From NCBI GenBank assembly GCA_021234155.1, contig JAJEKV010000020.1, positions 18,467,018 through 18,531,017 of the forward strand: a stretch of 64,000 nt of DNA. Direction: 5' to 3'. This document shows, piece by piece, positions 41,801 to 45,726 of the stretch (positions are counted from its first letter, which is position 1; each line of letters starts with the position of its first letter). The DNA is from Isoetes taiwanensis. Lineage: Eukaryota; Streptophyta; Lycopodiopsida; Isoetales; Isoetaceae. Below the pieces are notes generated by a model that saw nothing but the letters and a program-made list of their open reading frames with translations, did not search any database and had not been told where the DNA came from. The position numbers and the translations under genes are program-made.

Positions 41801-44732
41801 GCTTCATTTGTTTTCTGACTCAGATATGGCATCTACAGATATCACATCCAGGAAAAGTCTTACAGGGTATGTTTCTTTTTATGGAGGTAATCCTATTACT
41901 TGGAAAAGCCAGAAACAAGAGTCTACAAGTTTAAGTACAACCAAGGCAGAGCTTAAAGCACTTGTTTCTCCAGTTCAGGAGTTGATGTGGATTGTCCATG
42001 TGTATGAAGATCTAGGAGTGTTAACAAAGCCTGCACTTATATTTTGTGGTAACAGTGGCGCAGTGTTACATGTCAAGGATTATCAATGGTGCTTACAGAT
42101 TAAACACCTTGACATTAGACTATGTTTTAGAAGGGAACAAATTGATAATGGTATGCTTACCTTATCCTATTGTTCTACCTCAGATCAAGCAGCGTATGGC
42201 TTCACTAAACAACTTGCTGGTCGCCAGTTTACTCATATGAAGCAGATTCTGCATATTATTCCTGCTATTGTGACTTAAGGGGAATAATGTGTTGTGGTGT
42301 CTGATATTGCTCCTTGAGCTCAGGAGGATAGTTCCTTTTCATCTGCCAGCTCAGCTGTTTCTGTTGTTTTTGTTTTTCCTCTACAGACCTGCTAGTCATC
42401 AGGGGGGATGTTGGAATATGGAATATTCCACTCATGTGCATGCGCATGCATACTATGATACTCACATGCACGTGCATGCATGCACACTTTGATGACTAGA
42501 TAGGCTGACATCACATTGTTGCTGACCTGGATATATAACAGAGTCACGCACCACCTTAGACATACTTTTTAAGCAGTTCACTCTAGAGCTGGAAAGGCTG
42601 GCGCTTACTTTGTACACTTTGCTTTCTATCTTCATATAAAGACTACTGGAGCTCTTCACACATAAGGTTCACAACGTAGTTAGTCTGTTTTACTAGGGCT
42701 AGTGGTTTCTCTTAGGTGCTACTCTTGTATCTTTCTTCCACCATGAAGACATTAAAATGTTTAGAATATCTTTCAGATCGAAATGATCTTTCTATTAGAT
42801 TCTGCCGCACGAAGTAAATTAATCTTTAAGCGAGGAGTAAGTACAATATCCTTGACTAGTTGAAACTGTCCCTTGACCATGTAAGTTGAAATCTATGCTC
42901 CTATGTTGAAACTGACACGTGCTGCTATCACCCATCCTTACAATACTGCGACGATCTGATCTCAGGTAAGTTTGTTCTAAATTGGAATACTCTTATAATG
43001 TATGCAAATCCACGTTTAGTTTTGACCATAGATTTCATTACCTCTAAATAAAGGTAACCCCTCAGTAAGCACATAACTGTTAGCAAGACACATGTCACGT
43101 GTCACCTTTCATAGATGACTAGGCATGCCACCTAGGTGTTGCTGACATGGCTCTCCTATAAAGCCATAGTCACGCTTCATTGTTTTTCATTCAGAGTTCA
43201 CTCACTAGACTAGCTAGATCGTCTATCTCATTCTATCCTTGCAGACTCTTCATCCTATTCATATTCAGTCATATCTTCAATAACCTATAAAAGAGGTGCA
43301 ATTACTGTTAATCTCATGAGATATAAGCTTTAGTCTTTTATGTGTCATGTCAAGGACTATGCTCGACACTTTTTTTTAGAATTGATGAACTCAGAGAAGA
43401 TATCAGCACAAGAAGCTTGGGTCTATATTTTGCATTTTGTATATTTTGCTTGGGTTCACATCAGCACAAGAACGAGTTTCCTTTGTCTGACATTACTCCT
43501 TGGGCTGCTTTGCAGCGCAAGCATGATTGCCGGCATATTTGGAACAGCAACTACAGCACCATTTGACATGTTAAAGACAAGATTGATGATGCAGATGCAA
43601 ACTTCTCATATCTCTAACTACAAGAGTCTATTTGATTGTGCCTATAAGGTTTTTTCCGCCATAACCATATCAAGTTTATACTAGACTTTGTAGCTATGTG
43701 ATTTTTTAGAGTTCATGCATGGTGATTATTACTAATTGTCCTCTTTTCTAATCCAGATTTGGACTTTGGAAGGTGTCAGGGGATTCTACAAAGGGTAATG
43801 TTGCCAGTTTTGAATTTGAAAGATATTTGCTTCAATTTACTTCTAGCAACTTATTTCAATACCTTAGTGAAAACCACAATGTAAATTAGCAATGTCACAC
43901 ACTAAACAAATAATGAACTTCGAAACTCAATAAAACGAATTCATATTCATATTCATATAGCACAACTTCGGCTGCAGATTCCGATCACTCTATTACTATT
44001 TACAGTATGAATTTCTCCTTAAATATGTGCTGGGATCACCGCAAATCTTACCCATCCGTAGCTCTGGTCGGTTGCTAGATCACAGCAACTGTCTCCACCT
44101 GGCCGGACTTAGCTAGGGTATAGGTTATATCCATATGAACCATTGTAACTTCGATATTTACAAATATTCAATGAATAACAATGGTCGGCACTTCAATGAT
44201 TTGCAACTTCAATGGTTTTCAACTCTATTATCTCAACAGAATTGCAACGTATCTTGCATTACAGTTGTTTGGACAATGCAACTTTAACACATAATATCAC
44301 TAGTGCTGCATCTCTTGCATTACAGTTGTTTGGACAATGCAACTTTAACACATAATATCACTAGTGCTGCATTATTTGTTCGAGGTCAAACATAACTAAC
44401 ACCCTGCAATGTGCAAAGTTTAATAACACGTATCCTTTGCAGACTTACAAGAGCATCCCCGACACCTTGTTCAATTCTTTAGTCTTGATAGTCTAGTTTT
44501 TATACCCCAGCCCACAAAATACATAATTTAAGGTTTAGAAATGCTTTGAACAATGGAAGAAACATATCGTCTTTTTAAATACTGCAGGTTCATTTTTCTA
44601 CTCCATTTAATTTCTATTCTTTGTTTACTTCTTAGATGGTCGGCCATCTACATGCGACTGGGACCACAAACTGCAATAACTTTCGTAGTTTATGAGAAAA
44701 TGCGAGAATTCTTAGGCTTGTCTGCATTATAA
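17784..44732 (+). CDS. Mitochondrial substrate carrier (SLC25 family), seven exons, 27-kb gene
   Basis: A six-helix inner-mitochondrial-membrane transporter. All three carrier repeats are present. The odd-helix motifs are [18 protein letters not shown] and APFDMLKTR; the matrix-side motifs are [18 protein letters not shown] and EGVRGFYKG. The predicted protein is about 290 residues, normal for the family. Sequence character is closest to the plant uncoupling/dicarboxylate-like branch that includes Arabidopsis At4g03115, from memory; the substrate is not known. Exons: 17784-17850, 18013-18074, 19729-19965, 29918-30088, about 43465-43648, 43757-43794, 44636-44732. Splice phases agree at every junction except the exon 4/5 one, where the acceptor is unresolved. 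No stop or frameshift appears in any exon, so the gene is probably functional despite introns full of transposons. Confidence 0.88.
18013..18074 (+). CDS. Carrier exon 2
   Basis: Acceptor TTCAG precedes it. It completes Asp and reads [20 protein letters not shown], finishing the first PX[DE]XX[KR]X[KR] signature. Donor GTATGC. Intron 1 is only 162 bases. Confidence 0.85.
18320..18558 (+). pseudogene. Copia RNase H C-terminal tail and polypurine tract
   Basis: Reads [20 protein letters not shown] in frame, the usual end of a copia polyprotein, with more decayed sequence upstream. The purine tract AGGGGGGA at 18551-18558 precedes the LTR. The rest of the element is missing. Confidence 0.65.
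18559..18737 (+). repeat. Copia 3' LTR, family L1
   Basis: About 179 bp from TATTAGCATATT (first bases mutated from TGTTAGCA) to CACATCTTCA, with TATA-like CTACTATAAAGCC. The same LTR family occurs at 32133-32311 (-), 38400-38555 (-) and 43078-43279 (+). Confidence 0.75.
18738..19728. other. Intron 2 remainder
   Basis: AT-rich noncoding sequence with no recognised gene or element. A normal pyrimidine-rich acceptor precedes exon 3. Confidence 0.5.
19729..19965 (+). CDS. Carrier exon 3
   Basis: Acceptor TTGTGCAG. 79 codons, phase 0 at both ends. Contains [31 protein letters not shown] (helix 2) and [20 protein letters not shown] (helix 3 and second signature). Donor AAAG|GTAATG. Confidence 0.93.
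20382..20877 (+). pseudogene. Copia A integrase fragment
   Basis: GAG-pre-integrase and the start of the integrase core: [34 protein letters not shown] and [17 protein letters not shown], giving two catalytic Asp residues. Nearly the same as 34380-34690 in copia C but with a small deletion after CELVS. It stops at the recombination join at about 20877, before the catalytic Glu. Confidence 0.85.
20878..21840 (+). pseudogene. Copia B gag and protease
   Basis: The gag C-terminal part reads [20 protein letters not shown], then a Ser-rich linker and FTCFYCGK, the first half of a CCHC knuckle, broken by a stop at 21200. A small duplication of GGTCAAATAGG sits there. The protease has [13 protein letters not shown] where [13 protein letters not shown] is expected, so the catalytic Asp is Ala. 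It continues with [18 protein letters not shown] in another frame. The product would be capsid and maturation protease; this copy is inactive. Confidence 0.85.
21840..22800 (+). pseudogene. Copia B integrase, interrupted and deleted
   Basis: Begins [18 protein letters not shown] (GAG-pre-integrase), is cut by a 208-bp insertion at 21942-22149, then resumes with KDLKCAAC and [18 protein letters not shown] in shifted frames. The region with the second Asp and the Glu (the LRTDNGG to QNGVAER segment) has been deleted between about 22436 and 22455. The C-terminal part [18 protein letters not shown] and [16 protein letters not shown] is present to 22815. Confidence 0.8.
21942..22149. mobile_element. 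Unidentified 208-bp insertion in copia B
   Basis: Flanked by direct repeats CCTAC (21937-21941 and 22150-22154) and absent from the homologous position in copia E near 61133. It has no TG...CA ends, no poly(A) and no clear terminal inverted repeats, so its class is unknown. Confidence 0.45.
22770..24300 (+). pseudogene. Copia B reverse transcriptase
   Basis: A linker with the acidic segment [11 protein letters not shown] leads to [20 protein letters not shown], then [50 protein letters not shown] and the catalytic [17 protein letters not shown] near 23890. [16 protein letters not shown] and [20 protein letters not shown] follow. At least three frame changes (about 23315, 23600, 23800) break it. 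It belongs to the same copia lineage as elements D and E. Confidence 0.9.
24300..24841 (+). pseudogene. Copia B/A RNase H
   Basis: Reads [40 protein letters not shown] and [13 protein letters not shown], the copia RNase H core with TTEAE carrying the Glu. From about 24735 the C-terminus ([20 protein letters not shown]) switches to the copia C type and ends with TAA at 24839-24841. The frame is open from 24398 to the end. Confidence 0.85.
24849..25109 (+). repeat. Copia A 3' LTR
   Basis: TGTTAGAATAGTATAATG to CTCCACTCAATA, preceded by the purine tract AAGGGAGAG. About 90% like the LTR of copia C at 37555-37834, which ends CTCAACA. Confidence 0.85.
25110..26123. other. Intron 3 segment without recognised gene
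   Basis: AT-rich sequence; a short CAGTCTGCAGCTAACAT duplication near 25634-25665. Nothing else identified. Confidence 0.5.
26124..27259 (-). pseudogene. LINE-2, 3' end with C-terminal zinc motif (minus strand)
   Basis: A 326-codon open stretch (26279-27259) whose middle reads [40 protein letters not shown] and [11 protein letters not shown]. This Cys/His pattern (CxxC...H...C) is the C-terminal zinc motif of a LINE type distinct from LINE-1 but like LINE-4 at 48643. The tail is very basic ([13 protein letters not shown]). The element ends on the minus strand in a short CTTT repeat at 26126-26145. RT and endonuclease are absent, so the copy is 5'-truncated. A host gene is less likely because of the matching LINE-4 arrangement. 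Confidence 0.7.
27260..27849. other. Intron 3 segment without recognised gene
   Basis: No recognisable element apart from two short repeated ATTAGGGCAATTGGAGCT-like phrases near 27300-27330. Confidence 0.4.
27850..28265 (+). pseudogene. Copia RNase H relic
   Basis: Matches the B-type RNase H: GGCAATCCTATAAGCTGGAG, then AGTACTACTGAGCCTGAACT and GAAGACTTGGGCTTTC, with stops and deletions. A piece of the RT start (GTTGGTGCTAAGTGGGTC) sits at its left end. Confidence 0.7.
28266..28960 (+). pseudogene. Mutator-like (MULE) transposase relic
   Basis: Conceptual + translation gives [19 protein letters not shown] and [19 protein letters not shown], the start of the MULE transposase core. These are followed in another frame by WVWFMQSL and by [20 protein letters not shown] and AFCMRHL, a conserved stretch holding a catalytic Asp region. 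[12 protein letters not shown] follows near 28675. Stops and frameshifts are frequent. No terminal inverted repeats were found. The protein would cut and paste DNA transposons. Confidence 0.75.
28961..29917. other. End of intron 3
   Basis: AT-rich, no recognised gene; ends with the exon 4 acceptor. Confidence 0.5.
29918..30088 (+). CDS. Carrier exon 4
   Basis: Acceptor AATGCAG. 57 codons, phase 0. Starts VRRQAST, completing the second signature, and carries [20 protein letters not shown] and [14 protein letters not shown] (helix 4). Donor AAAAAG|GTTATC. Intron 3 before it is 9,952 bases. Confidence 0.93.
30540..31430 (+). pseudogene. Copia gag/protease relic in intron 4
   Basis: [20 protein letters not shown] (about 30670) matches the UBN2-type gag at 54535 and 38133. 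Next come [17 protein letters not shown] and a CCHC knuckle [13 protein letters not shown] near 31032. A protease remnant ends [14 protein letters not shown] near 31385-31425. Multiple stops. Confidence 0.75.
31431..32132. other. Intron 4 segment, possible LTR fragment
   Basis: 31435-31640 has LTR-like features (GCTGGGGTAGCATTGTGG, TATA-like TATTTATATAAG at 31513) but no matching copy or clear ends. The rest is unassigned. Confidence 0.35.
32133..32311 (-). repeat. Copia LTR, family L1 (minus)
   Basis: On the minus strand TGTTAGCACATTATAC to CACATCTTCA, 179 bp. Preceded on that strand by the purine tract AGGGGGGGA (32312-32320), so it is a 3' LTR. Confidence 0.8.
32312..32907 (-). mobile_element. 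Noncoding internal region of a small LTR element
   Basis: Lies between a primer-site-like TGCCATCAGAGCTACGG (minus, starting 32907) and the purine tract at 32312-32320. It holds no retroviral coding sequence, only a noncoding region with a second GGGGGGG run near 32381. It may be a non-autonomous copia derivative. The two bounding LTRs are of different families, which argues for recombination. Confidence 0.45.
32908..33067 (-). repeat. LTR-like unit, other family (minus)
   Basis: On the + strand TGTTAAAGTG to ATACTAACA, 160 bp, next to a degraded tRNA-Met primer site. Includes a run of ATGTATATATGTATATG-like sequence and TATTTATG. Confidence 0.5.
33149..34083 (+). pseudogene. Copia C gag C-terminus and protease
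   Basis: [20 protein letters not shown] through [14 protein letters not shown] is the gag capsid end. An RNA-binding CCHC knuckle [14 protein letters not shown] follows near 33612 after a frame change at about 33380. The protease active site is [20 protein letters not shown], with intact Asp-Ser-Gly, followed by [14 protein letters not shown]. The frame breaks in a run of T near 34070. Confidence 0.88.
34040..35106 (+). pseudogene. Copia C integrase
   Basis: GAG-pre-integrase with [14 protein letters not shown] and [14 protein letters not shown] (zinc ligands His, Cys, Cys). The core holds [10 protein letters not shown] and [15 protein letters not shown] (two catalytic Asp) and [14 protein letters not shown] (catalytic Glu). 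A stop at 34517 replaces Ser in the DDYSRR segment and frame changes lie near 34635-34700. The C-terminal part includes [16 protein letters not shown] and [17 protein letters not shown], ending in an expanded ACGT repeat. Confidence 0.88.
35087..35125 (+). repeat. CGTGACGT repeat with TGACGTCA palindrome
   Basis: Tandem CGTGACGT-type units that include TGACGTCACG and CACGTGACGT. They come from expansion of the SRDV codons of integrase and contain CRE-like and G-box-like ACGT cores. The repeat introduces a stop in the pol frame. Confidence 0.85.
35456..36470 (+). pseudogene. Copia C reverse transcriptase
   Basis: [77 protein letters not shown] and [18 protein letters not shown] give a good RT. 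The YVDD box is present but split by a frameshift and small duplication at about 36105 (GTAGTATGTAGTATATGTAGATGAT). After [10 protein letters not shown] and [11 protein letters not shown] a stretch is deleted before [16 protein letters not shown]. Confidence 0.88.
36834..37018 (-). repeat. TRIM 3' LTR, 185 bp
   Basis: + strand TGTTGAGAAATGAGCC to GCATTCCAACA. Differs from the other LTR by small indels (in the tRNA acceptor region and near TTCTTCAATTCTTCATG). Confidence 0.9.
36864..36934 (-). other. tRNA-like sequence inside TRIM 3' LTR
   Basis: 71 nt on the minus strand with full cloverleaf potential. The acceptor is GGGCCGG/CCTGTCC (one mismatch, one G-U). Other parts: D arm TAGCTCAGTGGTAGAG (A box), anticodon loop CTTACAA (anticodon TAC, Val-type), T arm CTGGG-TTTGATC-CCCAG (B box). 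One G-G mismatch lies in the anticodon stem. No encoded CCA follows. Likely an internal Pol III promoter captured from a tRNA gene, not a working tRNA. Confidence 0.8.
37071..37190 (-). repeat. 60-bp tandem duplication inside TRIM
   Basis: Two copies (37071-37130, 37131-37190) differing at only two positions, each with CCACCACT(G/A)CGGGAGTTG and GGCCAAGCTTT. Confidence 0.9.
37271..37425 (-). repeat. TRIM 5' LTR, 155 bp
   Basis: + strand TGTTGAGAAATGAGCC to GCATTCCAACA, adjacent to the primer site at 37258-37270 (+ GGCTCTGATACCA). Confidence 0.9.
37298..37356 (-). other. tRNA-like sequence inside TRIM 5' LTR (3' truncated)
   Basis: Same tRNA-like start GGGCCGGTAGCTCAGTGGTA, anticodon loop CTTGCAA (TGC, Ala-type), and B box GGTTCGACCC. 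The 3' acceptor half is lost by a small deletion. A and B boxes are intact. Confidence 0.8.
37555..37834 (+). repeat. Copia C 3' LTR
   Basis: 280 bp, TGTTAGAATAGTATAATG to CTCCACTCAACA, after purine tract AAGGGGGAG. Pair of the LTR at 24849. Confidence 0.9.
37835..38149 (-). pseudogene. Copia gag fragment (minus) with 76-bp duplication
   Basis: Minus strand reads [20 protein letters not shown] and [16 protein letters not shown]2-type gag like 54535 and 20930. A 76-bp segment is tandemly duplicated (37856-37931, 37932-38008). The fragment ends abruptly at the 5S-like sequence. Confidence 0.8.
38150..38262 (+). pseudogene. 5S rRNA-like sequence, possible Cassandra-type TRIM LTR fragment
   Basis: Matches plant 5S rRNA from about position 10 to the end: TACCAGCGCTACCACACCGG, ATCCCATCAGAACTCCGAAG, GCGCGCTTGGGTCGGAATAG, TACTGGGATGGGTGACC, CGGGAAGTCCCGGTGCTGCA. 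The internal promoter (A box, intermediate element, C box) is largely kept. The first bases are lost at the junction. A tRNA-Met primer site follows 42 bases later; 5S inside an LTR next to such a site is the mark of Cassandra TRIMs. Only one copy is present and the LTR ends are not visible, so a Cassandra origin is inference. Confidence 0.85.
38305..38379 (-). pseudogene. Initiator tRNA-Met copy with CCA end
   Basis: 75 nt on the minus strand: ATCAGAGTGGCGCAGCGGAA, anticodon loop CCCATAA (anticodon CAT), T loop ATCGAAA, and terminal GATACCA. It matches plant initiator tRNA-Met, from memory, at all but about three positions; two of these are paired changes in the T stem that keep it paired. 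One breaks the anticodon stem. Plant tRNA genes do not encode CCA, so the CCA shows it was copied from a mature tRNA. Read on the + strand it begins as a normal primer site and runs through the whole primer tRNA. Confidence 0.9.
38387..38555 (-). repeat. Copia LTR (family L1) with primer site, inverted
   Basis: On the minus strand the LTR (38555-38400) ends GCCTTCA, followed at once by the primer site TGGTATCAGAGCC (38399-38387). Seven bases (GGTTGTG) separate it from the tRNA-Met copy. The LTR lacks its first bases and about 23 bp near the end compared with 32133-32311. Confidence 0.85.
38556..39419. other. Intron 4 segment without recognised gene
   Basis: No element recognised. A short ATTATGTAC(C/T)ATTATGAC repeat lies at about 38970-39020. 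Confidence 0.4.
39420..39661 (-). repeat. Copia LTR and polypurine tract (minus)
   Basis: On the minus strand AAAGGGGAG then TGTTGGAGTTAGTAAAC starting at 39652; the far LTR end near 39430 is uncertain. Confidence 0.55.
39715..39997 (-). pseudogene. Copia gag C-terminal knuckle fragment (minus)
   Basis: Minus strand gives [20 protein letters not shown], a CCHC knuckle, then [11 protein letters not shown] and a stop near 39727. The polypurine tract and LTR follow within about 70 bases, so pol is absent. It could be a gag-only non-autonomous element or a deletion derivative. Confidence 0.65.
39998..40630 (+). pseudogene. Copia D integrase core and RT start
   Basis: [20 protein letters not shown] (second catalytic Asp) and [20 protein letters not shown] (catalytic Glu). 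YEALYGIKP then jumps to [20 protein letters not shown], the Ser-rich RT linker, by the internal deletion. [20 protein letters not shown] and [16 protein letters not shown] open the RT. Confidence 0.85.
40639..40864. mobile_element. Solo LTR with CTAAG target duplication
   Basis: TGTTAAGAATCGG to TGTATCTTAACA (40644-40859, 216 bp), inverted ends TGTTAAG/CTTAACA, flanked by CTAAG at 40639-40643 and 40860-40864. It splits the RT between RTK and the YH(S/F)DGSL segment seen intact in copia E. The strand cannot be set. Confidence 0.88.
40865..42278 (+). pseudogene. Copia D reverse transcriptase and RNase H
   Basis: [57 protein letters not shown] and [14 protein letters not shown] (catalytic box) are clear. 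A roughly 50-bp duplication at about 41349-41445 repeats [15 protein letters not shown] at 41453 replaces Trp. RNase H includes [30 protein letters not shown] (Glu changed to Lys before AEL) and IFCGNSGAV (Asp of the DN motif now Gly), so it is inactive. Confidence 0.88.
42409..42658 (+). repeat. Copia D 3' LTR
   Basis: 250 bp, TGTTGGAATATGGAATATTC to GGAGCTCTTCA, after purine tract AGGGGGGA. Near-copy of the 5' LTR of copia E at 53608. Contains an alternating CATGCATG block (42433-42487) and TATA box ATATATAAC at 42531. Confidence 0.92.
42659..43077. other. Intron 4 segment without recognised gene
   Basis: Unassigned AT-rich sequence. Confidence 0.4.
43073..43284 (+). mobile_element. Solo copia LTR (family L1) with ATAAC target duplication
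   Basis: TGTTAGCAAGACACATG to CATATCTTCA (43078-43279, 202 bp), flanked by ATAAC at 43073-43077 and 43280-43284. TATA-like CTCCTATAAAGCC. It lies about 185 bases upstream of carrier exon 5, in sense orientation. Confidence 0.88.
43465..43648 (+). CDS. Carrier exon 5 (5' boundary uncertain)
   Basis: Encodes [20 protein letters not shown] followed by [12 protein letters not shown], helix 5 and the third signature, then SLFDCAYK and donor AAG|GTTTTT. The reading frame is open back to 43334. Likely acceptors such as CACATCAG at 43464 leave one base out of phase with exon 4, while phase-compatible AG sites lie farther upstream (for example GAGAAG near 43398). A TCAGCACAAGAA motif occurs twice here (near 43401 and 43461), hinting at a small duplication around the acceptor. 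Confidence 0.8.
43757..43794 (+). CDS. Carrier exon 6
   Basis: Acceptor ATCCAG. 38 bases reading [12 protein letters not shown] plus two bases of Gly, the third matrix-helix motif. Donor GTAATG. Intron 5 is 108 bases. Confidence 0.88.
44252..44372 (+). repeat. 61-bp tandem duplication in carrier intron 6
   Basis: Two near-identical copies starting TCTTGCATTACAGTTGTTTG at 44252 and 44313. Confidence 0.95.
44636..44732 (+). CDS. Carrier exon 7 (last)
   Basis: Acceptor CTTCTTAG. Completes Gly, then [20 protein letters not shown] and a short tail ending SAL and TAA. RLGPQT...F is typical of helix 6. Intron 6 is 841 bases and shows no mobile element except a 61-bp tandem duplication. Confidence 0.93.
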
Positions 44733-45726
44733 TATTTACATCTATTTCACGTTAACAAGTGGAACAATTGAAGTACTTTCGTGAAGAAAATAATTCTTAT
44801 TGTAGCGCTGCAACAGTGTCTATGGGCACAAGCATGTGTATAATGCATACACGTGTGGCACATGGGAGTGTGTTCACTCGGTTTGCCATGCTTACACGGT
44901 TGTGGTATGCTGTTCACATATTTTTTGAAGGTATTTTCTCAACAATTTGCCATGCTTACACGGTTGTGGTATGCTGTTCACATATTTTTTGAAGGTATTT
45001 TCTCAACAATTTTTTTATGCACTAGTTCTTAGGTTTCATGCTTCCTTTCAAGACCAATGATAATTATAACTTCATTTGGTATGTGGATGCATCTTCGTCG
45101 TTCCATAGCTATAAGATTGTATTTGTAGGTATGTTTTTTGGTGTTTGCATGGATGGGTCGTAGCAAGTTAGGATGCAACATTAGAACGCATTCTTCTTTA
45201 GAAAATGTATATCATCCAAAAGCAGATGCTCTCTTGTTAGATATGATTCCCTTAAAAGTAAATACACTAGTCTAACTTAATGAACAATTTAAACCCTATT
45301 GAAAGTCGAACCACAATAGATTGAACAATCATTGAATTGTAATAGGAAATAAAAGTGAGTATTTCGAGCCAATTGTTTGGACAATGACTATTTCAAAGCA
45401 ACTATTTGGATCTTCAAACAGACTCTTATAATCTCAGCTGCAATTAGATAGCTTTGGATACACATTCAATTGAAAGCCCATGCCTCTGTATCAATCGAGA
45501 GTCATTGATCTTTGTCTATTTTATACACTTCTGAGATGTCTTGCTTTTGAAATGGTCACGAATCGTTACTTGATCTTAGCATTCCATTCCATGCTCTCAC
45601 AACTTCTTAGAGCGCCATCTGTGCATGACTTGACGTCCTTAATTACTGGGCTCTCAATAGTCATCGTCTACTTATTTTTTCTTGGTTGTCTAATATCATC
45701 ATTACTTGGTTGGTCTCTTGAAAACC
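44733..45726. other. Carrier gene 3' flank
   Basis: Downstream of the carrier stop; contains the 64-bp tandem duplication at 44882-45012. No other gene recognised. Confidence 0.5.
44882..45012 (+). repeat. 64-bp tandem duplication
   Basis: Two essentially perfect copies starting TTTGCCATGCTTACACGGTT at 44882 and 44946. Confidence 0.95.

Larger units (their letters stand above)
39998..42658 (+). mobile_element. Copia D, deletion derivative of the E family
   Basis: Integrase core, RT, RNase H and 3' LTR on the + strand. Close to copia E (61430-63990) but with a deletion of about 555 bp between integrase C-terminus and RT linker, a solo-LTR insertion at 40644-40859, and a tandem duplication in RT. 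The left end joins the minus-strand gag fragment without an LTR. Confidence 0.9.

Noticed and set aside
43342-43566. Alternative frame [11 protein letters not shown] for carrier exon 5
   Set aside because: It would solve the phase with exon 4 but loses the [16 protein letters not shown] carrier motif, which is decisive for the other frame.
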